A stretch of 64,000 nucleotides of DNA from Nemertoderma westbladi (GCA_032718475.1 JAUCBJ010006988.1:1-64000); one strand, 5' to 3'. Shown: positions 49,069 through 63,381, counted from the stretch's first letter. The notes: generated from the sequence alone by a model not told the origin. Made by a program: numbers and translations.

Positions 49069-50546
49069 TCAGTACTGCCTGTTCAGGGACCTAGATGCAG
49101 CCTTAACTAGATTCTTGGCTGCTGTAGTCTGTTTCAGTCGGGACTCTTTCTGCGCCTTATATAGGTAATTTCGGCACTTCTGAATTTTGTTGTCAGTCCA
49201 GGGGGTCCTTTTCCTGTTTCGAGGGTATACAGGAACTGTTTCTGTAGCTGCTAACTTAACTGCTTCTGTGAAGGCAGTATAGCCCTCACAGTGATCTGCC
49301 GCCTCAGAGGTAAGAACCTTATACCTGTTGCTCAGCTGTAATGTGAAGCTGGATCTCACACTTGGCTGTTGCAACAGAGAGGACCAGTCATGCTGCGGCA
49401 AGGCAGATTTCGTTGTTCTGCTAGCACGCAGACTAAGTCTTACCTTGGCCACAATAAGGCGGTGATCACTGGAGAAGGATTGAAGTGTAAATGCATTACA
49501 GTCTTGTATAGAGCTCCTGTATTTCCTACGAAACAGAATATGGTCTATCTGGGACTTGTGACCACTGGGTCCACTATGAGTCCATAGCTTTCCAGTTCGC
49601 TTCTTGAACTGGGTTCCAGCCGAAAACAATCCATTCCCAAAGATAAAATCCTGAAGATGGACGGAATTTCGGTTAACACTATTGCTATAAACCCAGGGCG
49701 ATGTAGGTGATTGATGCAGACTTGCATTAAATTCTCCCAGGAATGTTAAGAATGCATGCTGATCACTCCATCAGTAGCTGCTTGTAGATTGTGGTAGAAA
49801 TTTTCCACCTCCTCTACAGGGGCAACACTAGTTTGAGAGTAGCACACAATCAGAACCACCTTAGGAAACTTCTTAGCCAGTCTTCCAGAACATGAGAAGT
49901 GGCAACGGATGATGCGGATAGAGATTTGGTCTATTTTGTCCAATGCTGCGTGTGCAGTTGGATTCATCAATAGACCAATACCACCATTGCCACTATCATC
50001 TGTTGACGCGAGGGCGTGTCGCCTACCGCCCCCCATGTCCTTAATCAGAACCTCATCAGTCTGTCCAGTCTGCATTCGGTGCTCTTGAACACCCACTGCG
50101 CTAAGAGAAAGCTTATCTGCCAAGGCAGTCAGCTCACCTTGTCGCATTGGGGACCCGAGTGTTAGGGTGTTTACTGAGGCTAGTCTAGTGACTTGCCTCA
50201 GATTCACCAATGGCTTTGTTGGTCGGGGTGGAACATGAGAGTATCCTCCAACTCCAGAATCCCTCTCCCCCTCACAATCTGGCCTCCCTGGTGACCCAGG
50301 GTTTGGGCCAGAAAGGTCATCAGGAAAGGGACTCATAGAATTGTTGGCTGCTCTCTCTCCAGTAGATGGTGAGACAGGCAGCCGGTCAGGAGATAACTGA
50401 CGCCTGTGAGGCCGATTGTGTCGGGTAATTCCACTGGCCTCTAGTGGCCGGACCTCCGCATGACTAATGTAATCCATAGTGGGGGTTGGGGGGTGTTTTT
50501 TTTCCGAGTCTGCTCTCGGGGCAAATACCACACCCTGGTTTGCCAT
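49069..50546 (-). pseudogene. LINE APE-type endonuclease region, one frameshift
   Basis: Two minus-strand frames make one endonuclease. 50546-49746 carries a proline-rich leader and then the N-terminal endonuclease half (LASVNTLTL, LSAVGVQEHRM with the catalytic Glu, GGIGLLMN). 49741-49069 carries FLGEFNAS (the GDFNA equivalent), GHKSQIDHILFRR and SFSSDHRLI (catalytic SDH), then a linker with RKRTPWTDNKIQKC. A one-base frameshift near 49770 separates them. The RT is missing: the frame ends at 49068 against the foldback element. APE-type endonucleases nick the target DNA for LINE insertion. It may be the 5' part of family C, since its end (SLNRQY) and the beginning of the 23830 copy would be adjacent in such an ORF, but this is inference. 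Confidence 0.86.
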
Positions 50547-50976
50547 TCCACAGGGTGGGTGTCGCAGTGGAGTCAGATATGAGGATCATCACCCATATCT
50601 ACTCTGGTGCACATGACCCACCATTGGCTGTGCAGCTCATCTGCAGGGTCATGCCCTGTACCCCTGCTGCCAGGTGCAGGTCGCAGTGAAGTGCACATGT
50701 GAACATGAGAACACTCTACTCCTGACCAGCCATTGGTAGATCACCATCTGCCTGGCCAGGCCATATACCCCTGCAGCCAAGTATATGGGTCCTTAATCCA
50801 GGACCAAGGGCGTCCTTATCCCAGAACGAAGGGGGTCCTAGTTACAGGACCAGATTTGCCCTAGTAAGAGGGTCTATGCAGCTACAGGTAGCACCTCCTT
50901 TATGCTGCATGGAGGTGGCAAGTTTTCTTGATCAATGACCTAGAATACCTGACCTGACCAAGATTATAACTCAATT
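50547..50976 (-). other. Probable 5' UTR of the endonuclease-bearing LINE
   Basis: GC-richer than its surroundings, with no reading frame. Contains a stem-forming ACCTCC...GGAGGT pair near 50905-50930 and repeated GGACC words. I see no ribozyme core in it. Confidence 0.4.
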
Positions 50977-51195
50977 AGGGGAGTCATCTCAGCCTAAGGG
51001 GGGGGGGGGTCATCTCAGCCTAAGGGGAGTGTTCTCAGCCTAGGCTGAGATAACTAGGGAGTGTTCTCAACCTAGGACGAGATAACTTGGGAGTGTTCTA
51101 GGCCTAGGCTGAGACGACTGAGAAGTGTTCTCAGCCTAGGCTGCGATGTGACTGGGGAGTCATTTCAAGAGGGAGCTATCTCAGCCTTGTACACC
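50977..51195. mobile_element. Palindromic MITE, CAGCCTAGGCTGAG family, copy 2
   Basis: Matches the right half of the 44970-45695 element: repeated GGGAGTGTTCTCAGCCTAGG, GCTGAGATAACT units, then GACTGGGGAGTCATTTCAAG, AGGGAGCTATCTCAGCC at the end. The left terminus is truncated or collapsed around a G run at 50998-51009. Confidence 0.82.
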
Positions 51196-53060
51196 GGGAG
51201 ACGAGAACTGTAATCATATAAGTCCTTGAATGCGACTTGGGGTATGTAATTTTATTAAAAATGAAAATATTTATTTGAAAAAACTCAAAAAAGGCTATGT
51301 ACTCAGTATCAAAAAAAGAAAATGTTGAGAGCATTAAATGTAATACTGTATTATGGTACTATGCTTAGTTGATTGTGATTATTCTACTTGATGGTGTTTA
51401 CTCATACCGGTACTGATAATTGAATTATTGCATATCGCCAACATACCTGTTCGGTACATGCAGCTACTGTAAGCCTATAGGCCTACGGATAAGTAAGCAA
51501 GCCAACCAGTGTGCTGGTAAAATGTACATATTGTCAGGGAAATTAAAGTAAGCCGCGCTTTAAATGAACCAGGTGTACTGGCACGCGTCTGACCAATGGG
51601 CGTTACTGGAATCCCACCGGAGTAAAAAAAAACAATTCTCAACCGGCATATAAAGTCACCCGCCGTAAAAACAAGGTTGTACATAATGTACACTACCGAA
51701 TTACATAATATTTCAATTTTCGTATAAAATATTTTGTCTCACTCAAGAAAAGACGGGTTGTTAAATCTTTAATCTTTCAAATTAACTGAGATTTCATTAA
51801 AATTTCTAGAAATATTATGTGTGAGGCGGTTGGTTACTTGGACCTAAATAAATAGACTATTCTGTTCTCAGACATAGAAACAGGTATAGATAACTGGGAT
51901 TAGTAATTAATGTATTAAATTGTATAAAATCATTAATGTACCAACTCTGCTTACAAAATTAACATACCTGTACCTACACACATATACATTGGTAAAATAC
52001 GAAATACTATCTATAATACCTTAAGATCTACACTCTACATCGAGATCAAGGTCTACAGACACACCGCAGCGTGCTTTGTAAAAATGACAATAGGATTCGA
52101 TGACACATCATTATTGTTTTCATTAAGTCCCCAACGCCTCAGAACGTGAGTTTCCTGAGAAAGGGAACTCGCTTCAATTACACCCTCAGCCCTTCGACTT
52201 AGCTCCACTAAAAATCTAACAGTAATACGGAATTGCCATGATTAGGCGGCTGTCAGGAGTCAGAGATGGCGGCGGACACAATGCGATTTTTAATCTATCA
52301 CCTGGGACGTTTCCCCAGGGGGCACCCATTACGTTGGACAGGGCACACCGAATGGGGTGCCCTGTCCAACTCCTTCACTAAACCCAATCAAATTCCTGTC
52401 CCGGTGTTCCGGGTTGTAGTGAAGTTCTTAAATTAGTACAATTGGATGACACGGAAATTTCTCTAGAAGGGAAGCTTTGTCTAATTTATAAGTTTATAAG
52501 TGAGCTAATATCCCTCCTAATTATTTGGAAATCAATCCTGTTGAATTCAATTCAAATAATAATAGTTGATAGACTCTACCTTATATAAATATACGACAAT
52601 CTGAGGTAGGAAATGTTACAAAAATTAACCGCAAGTAAATAATACATCTAAAATGTAGGTGCTAACATAGGTGAAAAATACAACGAATAGGATAAAATTT
52701 AGCAATAAATCCCTGTTATTATATGAAACAAATCTTTGTGATACAAATCAAAATAATAACGCAAATTGTAAATAAAGGTAAAGTTAATCGCTCAGTCACT
52801 AATTACTGTTGCAGATGGGAAAACATTACTAATGGAGTTATAGCAGGATAGAACCAGGTCGTCGACCTTTCTAGGGAGTTGTTGCAAAGCCTACCGATGT
52901 TGAATGTAAGAATTACCTGCCCATAAGCCCCCCCCCCCCCGCCACACTTCCAGATCGACTCCGACCCGGGACATTCTACCTTATTGTACTTTGTCGGGGA
53001 GGCAAAGTAAATCCATGGCAGAACCTACCCTCAGGGAGGGTAATACCATCTAAAGTAGAG
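51196..53060. other. No gene seen; one strong hairpin
   Basis: Unassigned. A GC-rich inverted repeat with 14-bp arms lies at 52333-52346 / 52357-52370 (GTTGGACAGGGCAC and complement). It is bracketed by a second pair, GGCACCCATT / AATGGGGTGCC. A 13-base poly-C run lies at 52928-52940. Confidence 0.55.
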
Positions 53061-53153
53061 TAAATGGCGCAAAATGGTCACAAACACATGACCGCGTATT
53101 AGCTGATTTAGCGTCATTTAAAGAGAAAGGAGCATGATTCGGGAATTTATGTT

Positions 53154-54785
53154 ACGCCGACAACTGACAGCTGTTGATAATAGACAGCCGACAGCCGACA
53201 TCAGACAACCGACATCTGATAATAGACAGCTGACATCAGACAACCGACAGCTGATAATAGACAGCCGACATCAGACAACCGTCAGCTGATAATAGACAGC
53301 CGACATCAGACAACCGACAGCTGATAATAGACAGCCGACATCAGACAACCGACAGCTGATAATAGATAACCGACAGCTGATAATAGACAACCGACAGCTG
53401 ATAATAGACAGCCGACATCAGACAACCGACATCTGATAATAGACAGCCGACATCAGACAACCGACGGCTGATATTAGACAGCCGACTTTAGACTACCGAC
53501 AGCTGATAATAGACAGCCGAAATCAGACAACCGACAGCTGATAATGGACAGCCGACAGCTGATAATAGACAGCCGACATAAGACAACCTACAGCTGATAA
53601 TAGACAGCCGACAGCTGATCATAGACAGCCGACATCAGACAACCGACAGCTGATAATAAACAGCCGATATCAGACAACCGACAGCTGATAATAGACAACC
53701 AACAGCTGATAATAGACAGCCGACAGCTGATAATAGACAGCCGACATCAGACAACCGACAGCTGATAATAGACAGCCGACATCAGACAACCGACAGCTGA
53801 TAATAGATAACCGACAGCTGATAATAGACAGCCGACATCAGACAACCGACAGCTGATAATAGATAACCGACAGCTGATAATAGACAGCCGACATCAGACA
53901 ACCGACAGCTGATAATAAACAGCCGACGTTAGACTACCGACAGCTGATAATAGACAGCCGACATCAGACAACCGACAGCTGATAATAGACAGCCGACAGC
54001 TGATAATAGACAGCCGATATCAGACAACCGACAGCTGATAATAGACAGCCGACATCAGACAACCGAGAGCTGATAATAGGCAACCGACAGCTGATAATAG
54101 ACAGCCGACATCAGACAATCGACAGCTGATAATAGACAGCCGACTTTAGACTACCAACAGCGGATAATAGACAGCCGACATCAGACAACCGACAGCTGAT
54201 AATAGACAACCGACAGCTGATAATAGACAGCCGACATCAGACAACCGACAGCTGATAATAGATAACCGACAGCTGATAATAGACAGCCGACATCAGACAA
54301 CCGACAGCTGATAATAGACAGCCGACATCAGACAACCGACAGCTGATAATAGACAGCCGACATCAGACAACCGACAGCTGATAATAGACAGCCGACATCA
54401 GACAACCGACAGCTGATAATAGACAGCCGACATCTGACAACCAACAGCTGATAATAGACAGCCGATATCAGACAACCGGCAGCTGATAATAGACAGCCGA
54501 CAGCTGATAATAGACAACCGGCAGCTGATAATAGACAGCCGACATCAGACAACCGACAGCTGATAATAGACAACCGACAGCTGATAATAGACAACCGACA
54601 TCTGATAATAGACAGCCGACATCAGACAACCGACAGCTGATAATAAACAGCCGTCATCAGGCAGCCGACAGCTGATAATAGACAGCCGACATCAGACAAC
54701 CGACAGCTGATAATAGACAGCCGACATCAGACAACCGACAGCTGATAATAGACAGCCGACATCAGACAACCGACAGCAGGCAACC
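53154..54785. repeat. 1.6-kb minisatellite with CAGCTG palindromes
   Basis: About 1.6 kb of two alternating modules: GACAGCCGACATCA (14 bp) and GACAACCGACAGCTGATAAT (about 21 bp), mostly as a 35-bp composite, with runs in which one module is doubled. Long minus-strand open frames in it are products of the repeat, not genes. Flanking sequence at 53100-53150 and 54815-54840 matches the middle of the 44970-45695 MITE, so it looks like an expansion inside a member of that family. Confidence 0.93.
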
Positions 54786-56469
54786 GTATAGTAATGCCAC
54801 AATCAAGAATGACATATCACTGCAACCTGCTCCTTTCCCTTAATTAATATTTAAAATTAACACTGTTTATTAGCGGAGACGAAATACCTTTTCACCGAGT
54901 TGTGTTTTGCGACAATAATAGCACCAGTCTCAAGAATGGAGTAGAGTGTGCTATGATGACCTTATTTTCTTGAATATTGGTCTCGTAGGGGATGATAGTC
55001 TTTGGGGATAGTTCGTGTGACAGTAGGATTTAAAAATAATTTTGGGTGGTGTGGGGTTTGGCAAAGTGCGCTTCAGAAGCAGAAAAGAGGCTGTTGCTTT
55101 CATGTAAACGGATGATGTACATATTTCTTCATTATTGATTCCAATGAGACTGATTACTCATCATTATAATTTCGTTCTTATTCATTCATGTACGATGTAC
55201 GTCATCAATAGGTCATTATTAAATCTCCTATATCCACCGTACCTTTCTAGATCATTATATCTATTTAATCATTCATTACTATGTCCATTAATCACTCATC
55301 ATTTTACTAGAAATTATTGTCGAAATATTATGATAAAAAAAAACTATGCAGTTTGATCCTATAATGGATGTGATGTGTGCTCCAATGTTAGCTTTTGGTC
55401 ATGTTACTTATATTACACAGTCCAGCGAATTGAAAGATAATATCTCACATTAAACCCCTACCACTCCTCCCCTGTGGATTGCCACAAAACCAAATACTGA
55501 AATTACATGAGAAGCAGTTCATTCCCCTAATTAAACATGTAAAGTAATGAATAACAAACTGGTGTGACATCTATGTCTGAACTGCTCTTGACAGACAGAC
55601 TTCACCCGCATTGAGTATTAATCACTAGATTGGCCATGCAGGACAGTTCGTCTAGTCTATCTCGACAGGTGGTCTACAGAAGAAAGCTTTTCATTACTAC
55701 TGCCTTGCTTAATTTCTATAATAAACGTTATCAGATTTGCAATACCTATTCAAAAGAAACTGAGGAATAACTGAAAAAGTTCAAGTTTAAATATTGGCTT
55801 ATTCTGGATAGTTTTCTTCATGCCTTATATAAATAAATTAGATGAATCGGTCTATTTATTAACAACAGTTTGATGGTCTCATATTGAGTGAGTTTCCTGC
55901 AACAACAATGACTACAATGCTATCATATTCATGGTAGAATCATGCTATAATGGAGCGTAGACATTTATGTACATTCTACAAAAGTTGGCTGTTAGGGTCC
56001 CTGTCTAGAAGAACCCACTGAAGCTAAAACTCACCCCTGCCCTGTGGTCCCCACTTTTAGGTTCAATTTAAATGCCTCAACAAACCAATAATGGCCATTC
56101 CGAACTGAATATTGTTATATGCAAGATTGATATCAGTCTTCATTCTAAGTAATACTATGCTAGCAGATTTCCTCTGATTGCATGGTATGGCTGGTTTACC
56201 TTCTCTATGAAATAAAAATTCATTATCAGTGTCTCCAACTGCTGTGAATGAGAGATGTAATGAATGATCTGTGAGAGGTGCAAACAGTTTGGTAATGATG
56301 TGAGCGCTGCAGCCAATGAGAGTGCACATTTATTTCCGCTTACCAATGTATTCACAACAGAAGGAAGTGGCTAGTATAACCCCACAGCCCACTTCATGTG
56401 TAGAGCCTACATCTGGAAGAAATCGATAGCTGCTAAAGATGATGAATGCTTACTGTACTAGGAATGCTA
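54786..56469. other. No supported gene
   Basis: A minus-strand stretch 56063-56355 has two overlapping open frames with sequence of modest complexity. I do not recognise either. The rest is AT-rich. Confidence 0.45.
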
Positions 56470-57610
56470 TCGCGGAACAAGCTTATTTGGATTGGGGGCA
56501 AGTTATTCAACAGAGTAATCCGGAGTATACAGAATAATGTTTAGCAACGAATGTGTGTCTAGAATGGCAACTTGGCGATCATTGAAGAATTGTCTACAAA
56601 AAGGGAAGGACGTGATCTATATTGACCTTCGACTCTGTCTCCAAACCAGACATGTTTAAGATCCTCTAGATAATCTTAGAGGCTTATGCTATGTGATCCA
56701 CAGTGAGATAATTGCTGCTGTCAAATCACTGTATGATGTTTCCACAGCAAGGATTGTTTGATTGTTTCTACAACAGAAAGGATGGGACCAATTTGAAGTA
56801 TCGGGCTGTCCTTCAATTGAGGTGGACTATGTTCTCTATTGAGGTGGTCTATGTTCTGTTCTATCTTATAGCTCATGTCCAACATAATATCAGTATAATG
56901 TGCTGGTCGGACCTTGACCTGGGTTTAATCTCAGATACATTTCATGGTGCCAAAAGACTATTCTGCCGTCTTGAACACTTGAACAGGCGGCACCAAATGT
57001 CGCTCTGTTTGCGAATGAAACGATGACCAAAATTCTGATTCTACAATTGATTCCTCCAGCAGCAAGTCATAGACTGGCAGTGTCTATCAATAGTTGGATG
57101 GCATTATTAGACACTTGGAATACAGAGGTCATGCAGATCTATGATTTTGGATTAGGAGATCTGCTTAAGACCACTGAAAATTAAACGGAAACGCATGTTT
57201 GCTATCGAATAAACTACCAGTGGTATTGATATCACCTGGAATCACTCACACCCTCTTCAATGATCAGCTTATTCTCGGTAGCTGTAGAACATGTTTTGTT
57301 ATATGGGAGTCCCTGCTGGGCTCTTACTGCAGAACATCCCAGATACTGCACCAGTTGATAGCACATATACAAAGTTGCTAAGCATAGACAATTGGATCCA
57401 GATGATACAATGAAAGTAAAACCTTGTAACACCTTAATTATAGAAACTTAAACCTACGTCAGCGTGCAGTCGAAATGGTTGAGTCTTGAGGCCATTTTAA
57501 AGCAGATCATTCTGGGCATGATCCTGTTCCGTGGTGGTCGGCTGGAGTGAGGAAACATGAAGGACGGCCATTGACATTCCTAAAATGAATGTTTAAAGGC
57601 ACCAGAAACC
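56470..57610 (+). pseudogene. Heavily decayed LINE reverse transcriptase
   Basis: Fragments in several frames keep RT order: DVIYIDF...FDSVSKPDMFKIL near 56615-56675, an EIIAAVKSLYDVSTARIV block near 56705-56760, a DLGLISDTFHGAKRLFCRLE segment near 56925-56980, GSPCWALTAE near 57305-57335, and GRPLTFLKW near 57565. It is related to family C but much older. Many indels and stops. The catalytic FADD block is not readable. Confidence 0.78.
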
Positions 57611-59638
57611 TTATAATGCATATTAATTGTTGGCTTCCCAATTCGTTACATCGAATTATACGAACTATTAAGGTACATGCGTGAACTGAACAGTGTATTT
57701 TTCATAGCTCCAAAACATTACCAGAAAGTGGGGAGACAGATATAGGTTGACACGGGACACCGGTTTAACAGTCGAAGTTGTTCACCAGTTCGGTACGAAA
57801 TAATTAATTCCAAGCGTTGATTGCCGCAGCACTACCGGACAATCTAGTATGCAAACTAATTCCTAGGGTTACCTTCCCTGATGTGGGATGTCGACTCGCA
57901 CTTTGCATATACCACCTTCAACCCCTGACGAGAGAGGGTAATTGAATTGTGGAGCGTTAAGCCTCGCTTTTTCCTGAGCTTAGATCAAACGGGCGGGACT
58001 TGGTGGTACCTGTCCCTCCTATATTGTACGAAGATGGGCTATCAAATTAACTTACTTGCGACTCTCAATATATCCAAAGGCCCGCGCCCCAATGCGTCCA
58101 ATAAACTTGACAGCTAATCAGATTTTTACTAACAATGGTGTCGATTACCAGATGCAAGCAAGTATTTTATATACTACCTGAATGGTTGGGAGGTACAGAG
58201 GTACTCTAGATAAAAGAATTCAAATACAAACACTTCTGGGCAGTTTGAAAATTATTGTGATGGTCTGATGGTTAAAATGTCTATAACAGAATGCAAACTC
58301 TCCTAATAATTATTTCTACATTTCCACTAGATGTCAAAATAACACACTCGAAACATTATAGTCGGTTCGCCATAGTATCCGAATTAGGTTTTTTAAATGA
58401 ACAATCCCAAAATGTTCTTTAATGCTATATAGTACATCTAAAAAAAAGTAGTTCTGTACCTGCGCAAACACCGTTCTCTTCGCATGCATTAATACATTTA
58501 TATATTGCACATTATCTTGAAATAAAAATAATTAATAGAAGAAGTAAGCTCACCCCCCCCCCCTCCTCATCCACCTTCACAATTAATCTCATTCCAATCC
58601 GTATATGCATTTCGGCGGAGGTTGAGCTACATAACTGTATGTTATCATCAGCAAACAGTTGGCGTTATATACTTAGGGTTAGTTATTATTAGAAAAGAGT
58701 TTAGTTTTGCACACCCTGCTAATATTTTACATTTAGAGAAATTATATGTAATGTATTTTGTTACATTATGTCAACTTAACAGCGTTCTGGTGAATTACTC
58801 GTAACGCTGCAAAGTAATACTTTGCAGCTTTGCGGCCTATAGGACGGAACGCTGCAAAGTAATCAATGACAAGGAAACAACTTCAATTACCGTATTCCAG
58901 AATTTATTATTTCCATTTATGTTAATGAGTGCTGCTTTATTATCCAGTTTGCAGTGACGGGACTACCTACTGTATGTAAATAATAACGTTTAACGTGTAC
59001 CAGTACTGTATTCCATTATGTCGAAACGTCCAATAGAAGACACTAAAATGACCAAAGAAAGTTACGACAGTGTTCAGTAAAACTGAACGGACACAGACAG
59101 TGACTAAGTTTGCTTTAGTCGACTATATACTATAGTAGTATATAGTCAAGATGGATTAATGAATTATCACATCCATGCAGGAGATAACTCCCAATAAACT
59201 TTAATTAGATTTAAATGTATAATTAATACTGTGTACCTGTTAATAAATTTCACTTATATTCGAAATAGTACATGATTAAAATGTATAAATGAGTATCCAT
59301 AAAATCCTTTCTTCACATATCGAACGCTGATAAGTTGACATAATGTAACAAAATTACATACATCATTGCTTGTAAAGGTCACTTTTCAGCGTGAAAGACC
59401 CTTGTTTATTTATGTAAACCTTCCTCGCTGCGCTCGCTCAGTACATAAATAAATTCGAGTCATAACGCTGCAAAGTGCTAGTTTGCACACAATGATGTAA
59501 ATAGTTATTTACGGAAGTAGTACTTGGAATCTCAGACTCGGACACTCGGACTAGGTCAGCCGAGTGCCATAGATTACTTACAAATTGGAATATTAATGCT
59601 AGAATTAGTCATTTATCTATACCATATGATAGACTTTT
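57611..59638. other. No gene seen; palindromes
   Basis: AT-rich. A near-perfect palindrome GCTGCAAAGTA-a-TACTTTGCAGC lies at 58806-58828, and the ACGCTGCAAAGT word recurs at 58854 and 59465. A hairpin with TTTATTTATGTA arms lies at 59405-59416 / 59442-59453. Poly-C at 58553-58563. Confidence 0.55.
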
Positions 59639-61342
59639 GGGACTGCAGTCCCGGGCCCGAGTAGGACTGCAGTCGCAGGCCCCGAGTAGGACTGCAGTCC
59701 CGGGCCCCAAGTAGGACTACAGTCCCGGGACCCGAGTAGGACTGCAGTCCCAGGCCCCGAATAGGATTGCTGTCCCGGGTCCCGAATAGCACTGCAGTCC
59801 CAGGCCCTGAGTAGGACTGCAGTCCCGGGCCCCGAGTAGGACTTCAATCCCGGGTCCTGAGTAGGATTGCAGTCCCGGGTCCCGAGTAGTACTGCAGTCC
59901 CAGGCCCCGAGCAGGACTGCAGTCCTGAGCCCTGAGTATGACTGCAGTCCCGGGCCCCGAGTAGCACTGCAGTCCCAGGCCCCGAGTAGGACTGCAGTCC
60001 CGGGCACTGAGTAGGACTGCAGTCCCGGGCCCCGAGTAGGGCTGCAGTTCCAGGCACCGAGTAGGACTGCAGTCCCGGGCCCCGAGCAGTACTGAAGTCC
60101 CAGGCCCCGAGTAGGACTGCAGTCCCGGGCCCCAAGTAGGACTTCAATCCCAGGTCCCGAGTAGGACTGCAGCCCCAGGCCCCGAGTAGGACTGCAGCCC
60201 CGGGCCCTGAGTAGAACTGTAGCCCGGGCCCCGAGTAGGACTGCAGCCCCGGGCCCCGAGTAGGACTGCAGTCCCGGGCACTGAGTAGGACTGCAGTCCC
60301 GGGCCCCGAGTAGGGCTGCAGTTCCAGGCACCGAGTAGGACTGCAGTCCCAGGCCCAGAGTAGGACTGCAGTCCTGGGCCCCGCGTAGGACTGCACTCCC
60401 AGGTCCCGCTTAGCACTACAGTGGACTGCAGTAGGACTGCAGTCCCAGGCACTGAGTAGGACTGCAGTCCCGGGCCCCGAGTAGGACTGCAGTCCTGGAC
60501 ACCGAGTAGGACTGCAGTCCCAGGCCCCAATTGAGTAGGACAGGGTTCACGGGCCCTGATTGAGTAGGACAGGGTTCATGGGCCCTGATTGAGTAGGACT
60601 GCAGTTCCGGGCCCTGAGTAGGACTGCAGTCCCAGGCCCCGAGTAGGACTGCAGTCCCAGGCACCGAATAGGACTGCAGTCCCGGGCCCCGAGTAGGACT
60701 GCAGTTCCGGGCCCCAAGTAGGACTGCAGTTCCGGGCCCCGAGTAGGACTGCAGTCCCAGGCCCCAATTGAGTAGGACAGGGTTCACGGGCCCTGATTGA
60801 GTAGGACAGGGTTCACGGGCCCTGATTGAGTAGGACTGCAGTTCCGGGCCCTAAGTAGGACTGCAGTCCCAGGCACCGAATAGGATTGCAGTCCCGGGCC
60901 CCGAGTAGGACTGCAGTTCCGGGCCCCGAGTAGGACTGTAGTCCCAGGCACCGAATAGGATTGCAGTCCCGGGCCCCGAGTAGGACTGCAGTTCTGGGCC
61001 CCGAGTAGGACTGCAGTCCCAGGCACCGAATAGGATTGCAGTCCCGGGCCCCGAGTAGGACTGCAGTCCCGGGCACCGAGTAGGACTGCAGTCCCGGGCC
61101 CCGAATAGGACTGCAGTCCCGGGCCCCGAATAGGACTGCAGTTCTGGGCCCCGAGTAGGACTGCAGTCCCGGGCACCGAATAGGATTGCAGTCCCGGGCC
61201 CCGAATAGGATTGCAGTCCCGGGCCCCGAGTAGGACTGCAGTCCCGGGCCCCGAATAGGACTGCAGTCCCGGGCCCCAATCGAGTAGGACAGGGTTCCCA
61301 GGCCCTGATTGAGTAGGATTGCAGTCCCGGGCCCCGAGTAGG
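59639..61342. repeat. 1.7-kb minisatellite of a doubly palindromic 25-bp unit
   Basis: About 65 units of GGACTGCAGTCC followed by CGGGCCCCGAGTA. The unit contains two palindromes (GGACTGCAGTCC and GGGCCC), so each can fold into hairpins. A longer variant with GACAGGGTTCACGGGCCC and TGATTGAGTA recurs in pairs (about 60535-60600, 60770-60835, 61275-61315), suggesting higher-order duplication. The unit has no stop in minus-strand frames, so frames of up to 259 codons appear. GC content is far above the flanks. Confidence 0.94.
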
Positions 61343-62542
61343 TTTGGGGCCCCCAAAACTATTTCATAAATAATATTATTTTATCTCATTATTTAAATAA
61401 TTACTGTAATATAATATGTTAAATATTATATTAATAAGAAACATTATGGAAATTCCAATATAATTTACAAGACCACCATTAGAAACCGGAGGGGACCCAA
61501 AGCATTCCCCTATAACAAAGGAAAGCAATGTCATTCCTAAATTGCGATATTGAAAAACATTAAAAAAATGTATACTCGTTTCGCTCTCGTTTAGTTTACT
61601 ATAGTTACATTATTATAGAATATTGTGTTTTATGCTGATCTATACTGTCAGTACCGTCCTGCGGATAACGCCTGAAGTCCATTTGTGAGTTCTATTATAT
61701 AGGAAATAGTGAATGAAGACTAATACTATATTGCACAAATTAACAATTCTTTATGAAGGAGTCAATCTACCATGAAAATACCTAAAAATTTGCAACGGCA
61801 GGTGATCCTAATGCTGGCCGTAAAAATAATGTTAAGTGGGGGGGGGGGGGGGGGGGGGGGGGGGGTTGACGCAAATCCCATCTCTGATTATTAATATCTC
61901 GCCTCATAGCAACTAAAAACAGGTTACAGTGGAACAATTATTCTAACCAAAACAATAAATAAACTAAATATCAATAGAATAGTTTTTTACAGATGTATTA
62001 TTGGGAGTAATCCGCTGTTACTTACAACAATTTTCCCCCTTGGGAGGGATGGATTTTAATTGGGTAGATTAGATTAAAGAAGTGTTTCAAACGTGCCTAA
62101 ATCATGGAGCAAATTTGGTCTCTTCGGAGAGGCAGTTCAGTAATATTTAGGTAACAGAATGTTTTTTAAAGTAATACTATATTATTTTGATATTAGTCTA
62201 TACTGTTTATTATATTATATAGCGAAATATTATTTAATATCTTAAAAAGTGAGAGGGGCTCCCAAATTCCTCTCAGTCCCGGGTCCAAATATGGCTTAAT
62301 CCGGCCCAGATGATAGCCATATGTAAATTGTGCAGGAAATTGCGGGATTTATGCATCCGTGGGTTATCATTTGTAAGAATCGTGAAACTTTCTGTAATCA
62401 TTTTTGTAACTCAAATAGGATGTGAATTCATATTTTATCAAATTTATTGATATCAGATTCTAGGTCTACCAGTCGAAGAACTTTACGTAATATTGCAACG
62501 GAGTGCGGAATATTGGATGTATCTAATTTAAATCCTGATGTA
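61343..62542. other. No gene seen; poly-G run
   Basis: AT-rich, with 28 G at 61838-61865. A CAGGTTACAG...CTAACCAAAACAATAAA segment near 61920-61960 matches the middle of the 44970 MITE family. A GGCTTAATCCGGCCC word near 62290 resembles the end of the hAT-type MITE. Confidence 0.5.
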
Positions 62543-63381
62543 ATATGTGGCTGGCCACGAGAAAAGGGACCTTATGTCGCAAAACCTGATTCTGAGTTAA
62601 TCGCGTTTAAAGTTTCCCTCTATTTTTGAACAAATTTAATTGGATTATCAATTTAGAAATGTATAAAACGATGAGGGAAATTCAAATTGGTTCTGATATT
62701 CAATATACCTAGGAAATAACTAATTACAGGAAGCAATATAAGATGTTGCAGTGTTGTATACAACACTGTCTTAGGGTTTTCATGTCTGAATTTAGGACTG
62801 TAATAAATTGAAATTGTAATACTGTAATAGGTAGCTGTACTGTAGGCCTACAGTTATTTTTTAAATGTAATATGGCTGTCATTTTCTTAATTTAAATTCG
62901 TTAGTTCTTAAATTTTGTAATCCCAATAAAGAATTCAAAATACAAATAATTTTAAATTTTGTTAAAAAAATTTATCTTTTTGAAAAAATTTTAAATTAAA
63001 AAGAAAAATTTTTTTGGTTACATGTTTTTTTGAAAATTTTTTAAAATAGTTCATGAACAATATTAATACTTTCAAAGTGTTAAAAGTTGTATAAAAAGCC
63101 GAATAACATTGAACTGCCTAACTATATAGTAAGAATTGCTATGATATTATTAATATTTTCAATTTTTTTAAATAATCGCTTATTATAACCGCTATTAATA
63201 AAAATTTTTTTGCTACCCGATTCACCTTCACATAAATCGATATAACTTTTTTTTGGAAATAGATATTGAGACACCGTTTTTTTTGTTAAAATCTCTGGAA
63301 AATTCTGCATCTCATAGGCCTAATAACTCAAAATCGACCTCCGGTGACATAAGGTCCCTTTTCTCGTGGCCAGCCACATAT
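62543..63381. mobile_element. Element with perfect 36-bp inverted repeats
   Basis: 62543-62578 and 63346-63381 are exact reverse complements over 36 bp (starting ATATGTGGCTGGCCACGAG). Weaker inverted similarity continues on both sides, for example CAACGGARTGCG outside and GATTYTGAGTTAWT inside. The total span including the weak similarity is about 62495-63415. The interior is very AT-rich with no transposase. Type unassigned. Confidence 0.85.
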